A DNA stretch of 40,576 nucleotides from Acidobacteriota bacterium. GTDB lineage: Bacteria; Acidobacteriota; Terriglobia; UBA7540. The stretch covers positions 1-40,576 of the forward strand of contig JAKAWN010000009.1 of the NCBI GenBank assembly GCA_021827245.1. The letters run 5' to 3'. Below, piece after piece: positions 8,095 through 16,601 of the stretch (position 1 is the stretch's first letter; every line of letters starts with the position of its first letter). The translations under genes and the position numbers were made by a program. The notes beneath the pieces were generated by a model that saw nothing but the letters and a program-made list of their open reading frames with translations, was not told the DNA's origin and did not search any database.

Positions 8095-8433
8095 ATGTTT
8101 TGTCCGCAATGTGGAAAAGAATACTCCCAGCCCGTCAACTTCTGCTCCCAGTGTGGCACCGCGATGTACCCACCGGCCAGGCCACATAAGAAACTCATGC
8201 GCTCCCGCAGCGACGAGAAAATAGCGGGTGTCTGCGGAGGGTTCGCCGAGTATTTGGAGGTTGACGTGACGCTGGTACGGCTGATTTGGATCGCGGCAAT
8301 ATTTCTTGGAGGGTGGGGGCTCATTGCTTACATCGTCGCATGGATTGTCATGCCGCTTGAGCCTGAGGCGCAGCGCGTGGATTCGCAAGCGCGAACAGCT
8401 CCTGTATCGTCGCACCCTGCGCCGAGTGCGTAA
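8095..8433 (+). CDS. PspC-domain protein with N-terminal zinc ribbon
   Basis: A 112-residue protein. Residues 1-22 form a zinc ribbon (CPQCG and CSQCG). Residues about 36-97 are a PspC domain: RSRSDEKIAGVCGGFAEYLE, then a hydrophobic helix (VRLIWIAAIFLGGWGLIAYI) and the closing IVMPLEP. PspC-domain proteins sit in the inner membrane and in some bacteria take part in the phage-shock envelope stress response; stand-alone zinc-ribbon-PspC proteins of unknown role are common. GGAGAGGAGGG stands about 8 bases before the ATG. No pspA-like gene is nearby. It is divergent from the rpmH operon. Confidence 0.85.
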   Translation: MFCPQCGKEYSQPVNFCSQCGTAMYPPARPHKKLMRSRSDEKIAGVCGGFAEYLEVDVTLVRLIWIAAIFLGGWGLIAYIVAWIVMPLEPEAQRVDSQARTAPVSSHPAPSA

Positions 8434-8615
8434 ATCTTTGCCAGCGCCGAAGCAGGTGATCACGGGCTTTGAACCACGTTATAGTCTTTTGCTTTGGAAC
8501 GGACTTCGGTCCACGGAGTCTCAAAAACTCCATTCCCTGGCGATGCCTTGTCTGCTTTCAAAGACCTGGCAAGGAGGTACGGTTCTTCCGTTAATTCACT
8601 TGCCCCGCACAGGCT

Positions 8616-9980
8616 TCAAATCACCAGAAATTGGACCACAAACAGCCCAGCGAAAATATAAGTGAGCGTCGGACATTCACGCCAGCGGCCAGTTGCCACC
8701 TTCGCCACCGAATAGGCAATCAGCCCGAACGCGATGCCGTCCGCTATGCTGAAGGTAAGCGGAATGCCGACCAGAATGAGGAAGGCGGGAAGGTATTCAG
8801 TGGGATCATCCCAGTTGAGTTCCCTGACGACCTTGAGCATCATCGAGCCGACCACAATGAGGGCCGGGGCAAGCGTCGGATACAGCATGGCGGCCTGATT
8901 GCCGGAGTTCGTGCCGACCCGCACGCCACCGCCGATCATCGCCGCCAGGGGGCTGAAGAACATGGCGCCGAGCAGCAGGCATCCGGTCACCATGTTAGCT
9001 AGTCCTGTACGCGCACCATCAGAGACGCCGGCGGCCGATTCGATGTAGCAGGTAATGGTTGATGTCCCCAACCCGGCGCCAACGGTGGTTCCCACCGCAT
9101 CGGCAAACAGAGCGCGTCCCGCGCGGGGAAGCTTGCCTTCCCGCAGCAGGCCGGCTTGCTGGCCAACCCCCACGAGCGTCCCGATGGTGTCAAAGAGCGC
9201 CAGATAGAAGAGCACGAAGATGGCGGCTGCAAGCTTCGACGGCGAGAGCGCAAAAAGCCCGTGCAGATCGAATTTCAGGAACGTGGGCGCCAGGTGAATC
9301 TGCGTCGAAAAGATGCCTTGGAAATGAATCAGTCCAAATACTGCTGCGATGGCGGTTGTGGCCATGATACCAAGCAGGATCGCTCCTCGCACTCCGAAAC
9401 TCAGCAGCACCACCAGGACCAGTAGCCCCAGCACGCTAGCCACGGTTGCCGGCTGGCTGAAGTCTCCAAGCCGGACCAGCGTCCCGGGGGCCCCGACCAC
9501 CAGGCCGCCATATTCCAGCCCAATCAGGGTGATGAAGAGTCCGATGCCGGCAGCGATGCCGCGCTTCAATGAGTCGGGGATCGAGTTGACGATTTTCGCT
9601 CGAATGCCCGTAAGCGTGATCGCGATAAAGAAAATTCCAGCAAGCAGTACGGCGCCGAGTGCTTGCTGCCACGAGAGCCCGAATCCCAGGGGGGCTGCAG
9701 CACAGAGTGTGTATACAAAAAAGAAGTTCTCTCCCATGCCCGGAGCCAACGCCACGGGATAGTTGGCGATCAGGCCCATCAGGAAAGTAGAGAGCGCTGC
9801 AGCCAGGCAGGATGCACTGAGTACCGCCTGGAAGTTCATTCCGGCCTGTGACAGCACTCCAGGCTGCACAAAGATGATGTAGGACATTGCCAGGAATGTG
9901 GTGACGCCACCGACCACCTCTTTCTGCAAGGTGGTACCGTTCGCTTCAAGCTGGAAGTACCGGGAAATCCAATCCTTCAT
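8616..9980 (-). CDS. NCS2-family purine permease (AzgA/PbuG type)
   Basis: A 454-residue transporter with about 12-14 hydrophobic segments, the usual size. The N-terminus FQLEANGTTLQKEVVGGVTTF, then FVQPGVLSQAGM, APGMGENFFFVYTLC and the later DTIGTLVGVG and TSTITCYIESAAGVSDGART segments are typical of the AzgA-like branch that imports guanine, hypoxanthine or adenine by proton symport. The exact substrate cannot be read from sequence. GGAGATGC precedes the ATG. I looked for a purine riboswitch in the 100-base upstream region and saw none. It stands alone. Confidence 0.93.
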   Translation of the reverse strand: MKDWISRYFQLEANGTTLQKEVVGGVTTFLAMSYIIFVQPGVLSQAGMNFQAVLSASCLAAALSTFLMGLIANYPVALAPGMGENFFFVYTLCAAAPLGFGLSWQQALGAVLLAGIFFIAITLTGIRAKIVNSIPDSLKRGIAAGIGLFITLIGLEYGGLVVGAPGTLVRLGDFSQPATVASVLGLLVLVVLLSFGVRGAILLGIMATTAIAAVFGLIHFQGIFSTQIHLAPTFLKFDLHGLFALSPSKLAAAIFVLFYLALFDTIGTLVGVGQQAGLLREGKLPRAGRALFADAVGTTVGAGLGTSTITCYIESAAGVSDGARTGLANMVTGCLLLGAMFFSPLAAMIGGGVRVGTNSGNQAAMLYPTLAPALIVVGSMMLKVVRELNWDDPTEYLPAFLILVGIPLTFSIADGIAFGLIAYSVAKVATGRWRECPTLTYIFAGLFVVQFLVI

Positions 9981-10085
9981 GCATCTCCTGGACTTTGAAA
10001 ACGTTGCAGGACAACAGTCATAGCGTTCTTAGCATTATTTTGCTGGAAAACGCAAGAGTCTCTTTGCGCCGGGCAGACCCTGACT

Positions 10086-10541
10086 TCATCCCAGAAGGCT
10101 CCGCAGTTCGCGGGCCTGATTGGGATTCTTGCGCAGCATGATACGCTTAAGGCGAGCGAACTCGTCGCGGTCGACCTTCTGCACGGTGCCGCGGCCGCGA
10201 TGCGGCGTAAAGGCCAGGATGTGATCCAGGTCGGGCCGGCGCTTGAGGGGGTTTTGGAACCTGACGGCCAAACCCGGCGGGCAGAAATCAATCAGAGAGC
10301 CGAGACCCACGTCCCGACCATTTGAGGCAGCTCGTGCCACTCCCCGCAGTTCCTTCCGGTCGGTTTCGTAGCAGAGAAACAAGTCCCCGTGCTTGACTTC
10401 TTGTCGCAGGTAACGGAGGCTCGACGCGCTTTTGATCCAGCCTTCATCGCCCATGGGGTATTTCCCGCGGGCCCTTGAACGGAAATATTGATCGAACTTC
10501 CAGCCGCGCTTTGTGTTGATCTTGAAGACCCAGACCTTCAT
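10086..10541 (-). CDS. EVE/PUA-like domain protein
   Basis: A 151-residue soluble protein starting MKVWVFKINTKRGWKFDQYF. The pattern of an initial beta strand, a conserved aromatic, then KHGDLFLCYETDRKELRGVARAAS resembles EVE-domain proteins, small PUA/YTH-like folds thought to bind modified bases in nucleic acids. The C-terminus (KKNPNQARELRSLLG-like) is an Arg/Lys-rich helix. Nothing in the neighbourhood (a purine permease and a dehydrogenase) tells its target. The family call is from general resemblance, so treat it as probable. Confidence 0.6.
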   Translation of the reverse strand: MKVWVFKINTKRGWKFDQYFRSRARGKYPMGDEGWIKSASSLRYLRQEVKHGDLFLCYETDRKELRGVARAASNGRDVGLGSLIDFCPPGLAVRFQNPLKRRPDLDHILAFTPHRGRGTVQKVDRDEFARLKRIMLRKNPNQARELRSLLG

Positions 10542-10617
10542 CGGAAAATGCGGAACTGAATGGGTGAAGATTAAGTGAATCGAATGGGGTGTCCACCTTG
10601 ACCGCGCGGTGCATTCT

Positions 10618-10646
10618 CAATCACGCAATCACCCGATCACTCAATC
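10618..10646. repeat. Short 8-base tandem repeat
   Basis: Three and a half imperfect copies of an 8-base unit (CAATCACG, CAATCACC, CGATCACT, CAATC) lie just beyond the 3' end of the glucose dehydrogenase gene. This looks like a simple intergenic repeat. Confidence 0.5.
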
Positions 10647-10656
10647 TAAACTTATT

Positions 10657-11769
10657 TTATTTTGGCGTGCTCCACTCGATCACCGCTTTGATTTCATTTT
10701 CGGGATGTTTTTCCAGCACGTCAGCAAAGTCGGTGTAGGGCACGGCGTGTGTGATGATCTGCTCCATCGTTTTTCCCCACGTTTGGTAAGCCTTTCCCAA
10801 GTCATCGACGGCCATTTCAAAGTGCTTCCGGCTGGCATTCACGCTTCCAATCATAACCTGGTTGCGGAGCACAAGGGTACGCATCAAAGCCGCCCCGTCA
10901 ATCTGTAAGGGGCGATCCCCGCCCGGAATTCCCGTCAGGACGTAGACTCCGTTGATGCCTAGAGCTCCGAGCAGATCAAACTCCACGCGGGCAATCCCTG
11001 TTGCTTCGAGAATCATATCGATCTGTCCAAAAGAGTTGTCAAGCGCAGAGGGCCTGGTCTGGCGGCCGTCCACATACTTTCCGCCCAACTGCTTGAGGAG
11101 TTTTGGCCTTAAGGAATTTTCGTCCACAACGTCGAGTCCCAGCACTTGCGCCCCTCGCAGCCGCAGCGCGACGGCGGCCAGCAATCCGATCGGCCCCAGG
11201 CCGGCCACCAGGACCTGCTTACCTTGAATCCACTTCTGCGGGTCTGCGGCGCCGGGAATACGGGCGGCTTGAACGGCGAGAGCTTCATCAATGGCTTTTT
11301 CGGCCACCGATGTCGGCTCTGAGAGCACGCCGAGCGGCACCTGCTCTTTGGGGACCCTGACAAAGTATCGAAATTGATCGACCACCAATTCAGTCTCGTA
11401 TCCATCCCTCTGCTTGATACCCCGCTCGGTGTAATCGCCGCTGGAACACATGTCGCTGCGATTGTTTAGACAAGCTGGGCAGTGGCCGCACCCGCGGCGG
11501 ACGGTGAAACACCCGAAATCGCCCGGCCGAACCCCTTGCACCTGATTGCCGACTTCCTCCACTTGCCCGAACATCTCGTGCCCAATCACCAGATCTTTCT
11601 GTCCTGGCGGGGCGTCGGCGCGCCCGCCCGATGCTTCCTCACGGTCAGTTCCGCAGATTCCGACGCGCAGCACTCGCAGCTTGATTTCGTCGGGAGCGGC
11701 AAGTTCAGGCTCAGGGCGGTCAACGATTTGGACTTCTTTGGTTCCTGGTGTAATCGCGATGGCTTTCAT
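10657..11769 (-). CDS. Zinc-dependent glucose 1-dehydrogenase, archaeal GlcDH-like
   Basis: A 370-residue medium-chain dehydrogenase. It has the catalytic zinc Cys in GICGTDREE near residue 39, GHE near 64, a structural zinc lobe with CGHCPACLNNRSDMC, the SEPTSVAEKAIDEAL segment and a Rossmann glycine motif GLGPIGLLAAVALR. Layout and many of these segments follow the Sulfolobus/Thermoplasma glucose (galactose) dehydrogenases, which oxidise aldoses to lactones with NAD(P). GAAGGAGG lies about 12 bases before the ATG. It stands as a single gene. Substrate choice (glucose, galactose or another polyol) is inferred only from the family. Confidence 0.85.
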   Translation of the reverse strand: MKAIAITPGTKEVQIVDRPEPELAAPDEIKLRVLRVGICGTDREEASGGRADAPPGQKDLVIGHEMFGQVEEVGNQVQGVRPGDFGCFTVRRGCGHCPACLNNRSDMCSSGDYTERGIKQRDGYETELVVDQFRYFVRVPKEQVPLGVLSEPTSVAEKAIDEALAVQAARIPGAADPQKWIQGKQVLVAGLGPIGLLAAVALRLRGAQVLGLDVVDENSLRPKLLKQLGGKYVDGRQTRPSALDNSFGQIDMILEATGIARVEFDLLGALGINGVYVLTGIPGGDRPLQIDGAALMRTLVLRNQVMIGSVNASRKHFEMAVDDLGKAYQTWGKTMEQIITHAVPYTDFADVLEKHPENEIKAVIEWSTPK

Positions 11770-12193
11770 CTGGAGTTTTCCTCCTTCGGATAAGTCGGAT
11801 AAATTGAGACTTTAAGCTTACCAAGGCAGAAAGTAATTAGATGAAGTTTTTGCCGAATTCGTATTGCCGAGGTTTTGTGGAAAGACTCTGTTAGCCTTTG
11901 TTGCCGTTAACAGAAGAGATGATAACCTTGGGCAGGGAACCTGTTCACAAGATTACAGGCCTGTTATTGCAATAGGGAATCGGGAGGAGGCTTACTTCCG
12001 GCGAGAGTTTTGTGTAACTTCTTTCGTCAAACATAGTTAGACCGTATTTGTTTTTATCATTGGAGGGTAGTTCTACACGAGCCTGCAGAAATCAGAGCCC
12101 ATTTGCTTTGAATAGTTAGTTAACTTTGTTCCATCGTAACTGGAACTATTGTGCCATTGCGCGGTCGGCCGCAACAGAGTTAAATTCACTCCA
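11770..12193. other. Intergenic region between divergent genes
   Basis: No gene is visible in this AT-richer stretch. It should hold the promoters of the dehydrogenase (minus) and of the small membrane protein (plus). A nested inverted repeat (AATAGTT and AACTATT around GTTCC and GGAAC, about 12111-12150) lies shortly before the plus-strand gene and could be an operator or a weak hairpin. Confidence 0.4.
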
Positions 12194-12757
12194 ATGAGGC
12201 ACCTGAATTCGTTGTCCAGCACGCAGTATGAGCTTTTCCACGAACCTCGCAAGCGCAAGGATTCGGGGTGGTGGAAATGGGCGCTGGCAATTATCCTGGG
12301 CGCATTATTCGTGTACCGCTCGACTCGTCCGGTCATGCGCTTACGTTCTGATCCTCCGCTATCTTTTTGTGGCTACGGCAACACTCGAAGCCAGATTGAA
12401 CGCAAAAATGAGCAACGTCTGGCATACGCGTATTGGCAGGTAGCGGTTCGGCACATCCAGAATTACTACTCGCCGGACAGGCCGCTGCCCCCCGACCCTC
12501 CGCCACAGTTTCGCATCGGTGGTCTTGCACACAGTTCGGATTCGGATGCAACCGCCAGCAGGAACCATTACTGGTACCGGCTTCGGGAAGAGTGGAACCG
12601 GCGAAATGTCTGGAATGTGTCGTACGGATGGAATACGAATTGGGTTGAAAGCGATGTGAGTTCGCTCCCGCAGTACATTCCCCATTCGCTGTCGAATATT
12701 TTTCAGGGCATCGTCTTTTTTTTCGAAGGACTTGCGGCGAAGATATCGCTTGCCTGA
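12194..12757 (+). CDS. Hypothetical protein with one membrane helix
   Basis: About 187 residues from the ATG at 12194; a start at 12149 is open but lacks any benefit. A basic segment (EPRKRKDSG) precedes a single hydrophobic helix (WWKWALAIILGALFVY, residues about 27-42), so the long Tyr/Trp/Asn-rich remainder probably lies outside the cytoplasm. The middle has a Pro-rich stretch (RPLPPDPPPQF). I recognise no domain. Composition is close to the neighbours and the reading frame is long, so I take it as a real lineage-specific gene. Confidence 0.55.
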   Translation: MRHLNSLSSTQYELFHEPRKRKDSGWWKWALAIILGALFVYRSTRPVMRLRSDPPLSFCGYGNTRSQIERKNEQRLAYAYWQVAVRHIQNYYSPDRPLPPDPPPQFRIGGLAHSSDSDATASRNHYWYRLREEWNRRNVWNVSYGWNTNWVESDVSSLPQYIPHSLSNIFQGIVFFFEGLAAKISLA

Positions 12758-13039
12758 AATTAGTTAGGGCTGGGCTCCTCGGGGTAACCAGCCTGTCCCC
12801 AATTCAATCTGCAGGCGGACCCACGCGCATATATGACATCAAGTGACCCTTGCAAGGGGCTGGGTGTTGGAAACCTTTGCGGTGCAAACAAAGGTCAGTT
12901 CACAACCTCCGCCAGAAATAATCCACTCAGATCCTCCATGAAGCTCGAAAAAGCCGGGATTAAGTGGTATGCTCCAAGAAAACCCGAAAGGATGATTGAT
13001 CATCCAATTTTAGAGGTCACATAAGCGGGGATATCTGTC

Positions 13040-14068
13040 ATGAAAAGAAGGCCATTTTTTCTATGGGCACTATCGGCAATCCTGATGGGCGGGACTTTTC
13101 CTCTGATGGCTGTGAATAACGTGGCTGTCAGACCTTGCAAAGATGCCAGCAATAAGATGGACGATGTTTACTGTATCGGGCAGAGGAATGTTGCCCATCA
13201 CAGCATTATCTCCTTGCAAAAAGAGATTGCTATCGGCAAGAAATATGCCGAGCAGATCGACCGTTCCTCCAAGATTGTGAAAGATCCGGTCATCACGGAA
13301 TACGTCAACAGGGTGGAGCAGAACATCGCTGAGAACTCCGACGCCAAAGTCCCCATAACGGTCAGAGTGATTGATTCACCGGAAATCAACGCTTTTACCC
13401 TCCCAGGCGGATTCATCTACGTCAACAGCGGCCTTCTCCATGCTGCAAATAGTGAAGCTGAATTGGCCGGAGTCCTTGCGCACGAAACAGGCCACGTTGC
13501 CGCTCGCCACTGGGCTTCGCAGATGACAAAGCAGACTTTGCTCCAATACGCCATGATTCCTCTCATTTTTACGCCAATGTCCTACCCGGTCTATATCGGC
13601 CTCTCGGAAGGGCTCAACTTCGGTATTCCTCTCGCTTTTCTCAAGTTCAGCCGGAGTGACGAACAGCAGGCTGATTTCCTTGGGCTGCAGTATATGTGGA
13701 AGGCGGGGTACGATCCGAATGCCTATCTTGCGATGTTTGCCAAAATCATTCAGGAGCAGCGGCGTTATCCGGGCAGCGTTCCTAGTGTTTTCATGGACCA
13801 CCCGCCCACCAGAGATCGCATCATCAAAGCCGAGGAAGAGATTAAGGACATCCTCCCGAAGCGCAAAGAATATCTGGTGTCCACTTCCGAATTCCAGACC
13901 GTTCAAGATCGGTTGAACAATCTTCTGGGCCGGTGGAGGAAGACAGAAATCGCCAGTAACAAGCCAACCCTCAAGAGGCGCGAGCCAAAGACTGGCCAGC
14001 CTACCAACGGCGGTGGCGGCCAGAATACGCAAAACGACAAGCCACCAGTCCTGCGCCGGCGCAACTAA
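13040..14068 (+). CDS. Secreted M48-family zinc metalloprotease (BepA/YfgC-like)
   Basis: A 342-residue protein with an N-terminal signal sequence (basic MKRRP then a hydrophobic run, residues 5-24). The M48 catalytic domain covers about 60-260: a peptidase prodomain-like EIAIGKKYAEQI, TLPGGFIYVNSGLL, the zinc motif HETGHVAARH (His, Glu, His) near residue 150 and the third-ligand region SRSDEQQADFLGL. BepA-type proteases work in the periplasm on outer-membrane protein assembly and turnover. The C-terminal 50 residues are basic and low complexity, and no TPR domain is present, unlike E. coli BepA. The ATG follows AAGCGGGGA. Confidence 0.9.
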   Translation: MKRRPFFLWALSAILMGGTFPLMAVNNVAVRPCKDASNKMDDVYCIGQRNVAHHSIISLQKEIAIGKKYAEQIDRSSKIVKDPVITEYVNRVEQNIAENSDAKVPITVRVIDSPEINAFTLPGGFIYVNSGLLHAANSEAELAGVLAHETGHVAARHWASQMTKQTLLQYAMIPLIFTPMSYPVYIGLSEGLNFGIPLAFLKFSRSDEQQADFLGLQYMWKAGYDPNAYLAMFAKIIQEQRRYPGSVPSVFMDHPPTRDRIIKAEEEIKDILPKRKEYLVSTSEFQTVQDRLNNLLGRWRKTEIASNKPTLKRREPKTGQPTNGGGGQNTQNDKPPVLRRRN

Positions 14069-14169
14069 GGCGCACAGCCTTGACACAGATGAGTCTCAGA
14101 GAATAGTGGTCCTCAGTGCTAACGCTGCAAAGGGTATCTTGCTCCTTGATATCGCGGGCGGCAGGGGGG

Positions 14170-14640
14170 CTAGTTTTGTTCGTGGATGGTTATGACGGAA
14201 CGAACCTCAAACTCGCGTACACCGTTCGGCGTTCTGACCGTTACTTCGTCACCGACTTTCTTGCCCATCAGGCTGCGGCCAATGGGAGACGTGGTAGAGA
14301 TCCATCCCTTGCTTACGTCTGATTCCTCACTCGTGACCAGCCTGTAGTTGATCTCGGTTTCCCGATCAACGTCATACAGTACCACTTGTGAGCCAAAGGC
14401 AATCCGGTCTTTGGGGATATTGTTAACGTTAACCAGCGAGAGATCAGCAATGCGCTTTTTGAGCTGAGCCAGCCGAGCCCCCACATAATCCTGCCGTTGC
14501 TTGGCCATGATGTACTCGGCGTTTTCGCTCAGGTCTCCGAGCGCACGGGCCCGTTTCAACTCCTCGGGCAACTCGTGATTCAACTCGTGTTCCAGAGCTT
14601 GAATTTCTTCTTCTAGCTTTTGAACGATTGATGAAGACAT
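14170..14640 (-). CDS. greA: Transcription elongation factor GreA/GreB family
   Basis: A 156-residue protein of normal GreA length. The N-terminal coiled coil (residues 1-75) carries the tip motif GDLSENAEY with the acidic residues that reach the RNA polymerase active site, then AKQRQDYVGARLAQLKKRI. The C-terminal FKBP-like domain follows (SPIGRSLMGKKVGDEVTVRTP). Gre factors rescue backtracked polymerase by stimulating transcript cleavage. Located alone, convergent with the M48 protease gene. Confidence 0.95.
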   Translation of the reverse strand: MSSSIVQKLEEEIQALEHELNHELPEELKRARALGDLSENAEYIMAKQRQDYVGARLAQLKKRIADLSLVNVNNIPKDRIAFGSQVVLYDVDRETEINYRLVTSEESDVSKGWISTTSPIGRSLMGKKVGDEVTVRTPNGVREFEVRSVITIHEQN

Positions 14641-14869
14641 AAAGTTTGCGTCCTCTTCTCCCCCGCTTATCCCCCATTATAGAGAAAGGCCACCCCTCAA
14701 CGCAATAGGAACCGCGAATGAGCCTCAACGAGCCTGGCGGCTGGATAGCACTGAGCAAATTACACAAACATAAGGCCTTGATTAAAATAAGCGGCCCTGG
14801 CTTGTGGGTTCCGTGCGTTGACTTCGATGAGGCCGTGTGTGAGCTTGACAAAAACATCTAGTTCACGCG

Positions 14870-15391
14870 ATGGCCCGTCTCAACAAAGCGAAGGCGATTG
14901 CCATCTACAAGAAGATTTCAAAGATTGACCGCAATACGGCGGAGCCGTTGATAAACCTGACTGAACGCAATGGGGCCAATGAGACAATAGATCAATCGGC
15001 AGACGACGACCAGACGCATTATAATCTTGGAGTGGCGTTTCGCCAGATGGGCCTGCCCGATGACGCCATTGGAGAGTTTCAGAAAGCTTTAACGCATTGA
15101 GGCGTCAAGGTTCCCGGTTCACATTTCCTCCAGGGATGCAACTTGCTTGCTGGATGCTTTATGGATAAGGTAATGCCGGCCATCGCAGCAAAATGTTACT
15201 CTTGCGCCCTTGAATCGCCCGGCCTTGACCACGACGGGATGCTTGCCCTTTATTCCGATCTGGGCATAGCTCTCGAAAAGGCTGGAAACGCCACGGCTGC
15301 CATGCAAAGATTTATAGAGGTGTACAGTCAGATCATCCATTATCGGGACGTCGCAGAGAAAATCCGCCTCCTCCGGCAGGGTGCTTCTTGA
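14870..15391 (+). pseudogene. TPR protein remnant with an in-frame stop
   Basis: Two open segments in the same frame, 14870-15100 and 15101-15391, are separated by a single TGA at 15098-15100. The first ends in a TPR unit (THYNLGVAFRQMGLPDDAIGEFQKAL). The second continues with GCFMDKVMPAIAAKCYSCALE and YSDLGIALEKAGNATAAMQRF, two more TPR-like units, and ends RDVAEKIRLL. This matches the C-terminal end of large TPR scaffold proteins; the N-terminus is missing, with several stops just upstream of 14870. It is a truncated, decaying gene unless the TGA is a sequencing error, and even then it lacks most of the parent. Confidence 0.7.
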
Positions 15392-15476
15392 ACGGGCTGA
15401 AGGGATCGTTGTGACAACCCAAACGAAACCCGCGGCCGGGAAGTATTCCGCTGATATCCAGCCGCAAGAACCACGC

Positions 15477-15719
15477 ATGAATCGTTGGCTAGCCATCCTG
15501 TATATCGTCATCTGCTTTGAGATGGGGGCATTCCTTTTTCTATTCCCATGGATGCCACTTTGGCACCAGAATTTCTTTGTAAGTCATTATCCATGGGTCT
15601 CAACCCTTGCTCGAAATTACTATGTTCGTGGGGCGATTTCAGGCCTAGGTCTGGTTGACGTTTTCCTTGCGTTTTATGAAGTCTGGCGTCTGCGGCGGTC
15701 GATTGGATTGGTCCGCTAA
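15477..15719 (+). CDS. Small membrane protein, two helices
   Basis: The 80-residue protein from the ATG at 15477 reads MNRWLAILYIVICFEMGAFL (helix 1), a short outward loop rich in Trp/His/Tyr, then ISGLGLVDVFLAFYEVW (helix 2) and an Arg-rich end. The frame is open back to a GTG at 15381 inside the TPR remnant, but the sequence before 15477 is polar and unremarkable. No function can be assigned. Confidence 0.55.
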   Translation: MNRWLAILYIVICFEMGAFLFLFPWMPLWHQNFFVSHYPWVSTLARNYYVRGAISGLGLVDVFLAFYEVWRLRRSIGLVR

Positions 15720-15826
15720 CAGCCCGGTGCTGAGACCGCGTTCCTTTGGCCTGAGTTGAACCTGCCGGGGGCAGGCTGGCGCTCAATGGCGTCAAGGCTT
15801 CAAATTCCGGTTGCAACCGTATAACC

Positions 15827-16447
15827 ATGCCGTTTGAGCCCCATCTCTGCTACATAACCGACAGGCACGCGCTTGCTCCTGTGCCATTGCTTCAGCATCT
15901 CCAGAATGCTGTGCGAGCCGGATTGGATCTGATTCAGCTACGGGAAAAAGATCTGGCGAGCCGCCAACTTGCCGAACTTGCCAGGGCTGCCGTGGCAAGT
16001 TCGGCAGGATTGAAAACTCGGATCGTTATCAATGACCGGTTGGACATCGCGATGGCCGTTGGCGCGCACGGGGTCCACCTGGGAGTACAATCCGTGCCCC
16101 CAGAGGCTGTCCGCCGCCATGTTGAAAGAGGTTTTCTGTTAGGCGCCTCCTGTCACTCCCTTGAGGAAGCACTCAGGGCGGAGGCTGGCGGTGCTGATTA
16201 CATTCTGCTCGGACCGATTTTCGACACCCCTTCCAAGCGCCCTTACGGGCCGCCTCTCGGCCTGGACAAACTTACGGAAGTTGCTGGCCGTGTCGCAATT
16301 CCCGTCCTGGCGTTAGGCGGCATCACCGTTGAAAGGATCAGGCCTTGCCTCGATGCTGGAGCGACGGGCATCGCGGCAATCAGGCTGTTTCAAGAGTGCG
16401 ATTCGCTGGAGGATCGGATTGTGGAGCTGCGAGCGCAGTTCCCTTAA
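15827..16447 (+). CDS. thiE: Thiamine-phosphate synthase ThiE
   Basis: A 206-residue TIM-barrel enzyme that joins HMP-diphosphate and thiazole phosphate to thiamine monophosphate. Visible family motifs are CYITDR at the start, IQLREKDL near residue 35, VINDRLDIA near 70, GVHLG near 83, SCHSLEEA, the substrate loop LGPIFDTPSKRPYGPPLG near 130 and ALGGI near 165. No other thiamine genes are in the window. A weak resemblance to thi-box elements upstream did not hold up (see rejected items). Confidence 0.93.
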   Translation: MPFEPHLCYITDRHALAPVPLLQHLQNAVRAGLDLIQLREKDLASRQLAELARAAVASSAGLKTRIVINDRLDIAMAVGAHGVHLGVQSVPPEAVRRHVERGFLLGASCHSLEEALRAEAGGADYILLGPIFDTPSKRPYGPPLGLDKLTEVAGRVAIPVLALGGITVERIRPCLDAGATGIAAIRLFQECDSLEDRIVELRAQFP

Positions 16448-16601
16448 TGCGCGCCAGATCCGGGCATTTGTCGAAAGGCTGAGTGACTCGTTGCCACGAC
16501 GACACGCTGGGGATCAGAAACCTCGCCTGCAAAGGCATCCTCGGTGTCGGCCATTCCAATCTTGATTGGTTGGCCGGCCTGTCGGAAGCCCTTGAATCCT
16601 G

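Noticed and set aside
9981..10085. Purine riboswitch before the NCS2 permease
   Set aside because: None of the conserved loop or junction sequences of the purine aptamer is present.
15725..15800. CTGAGA and GAACCTG elements before thiE resembling a TPP riboswitch
   Set aside because: The 5' GGGGTGCC partner is missing, the spacing between boxes is long (about 25 bases) and the P4/P5 helix does not form clearly; treated as chance unless a covariance search says otherwise.
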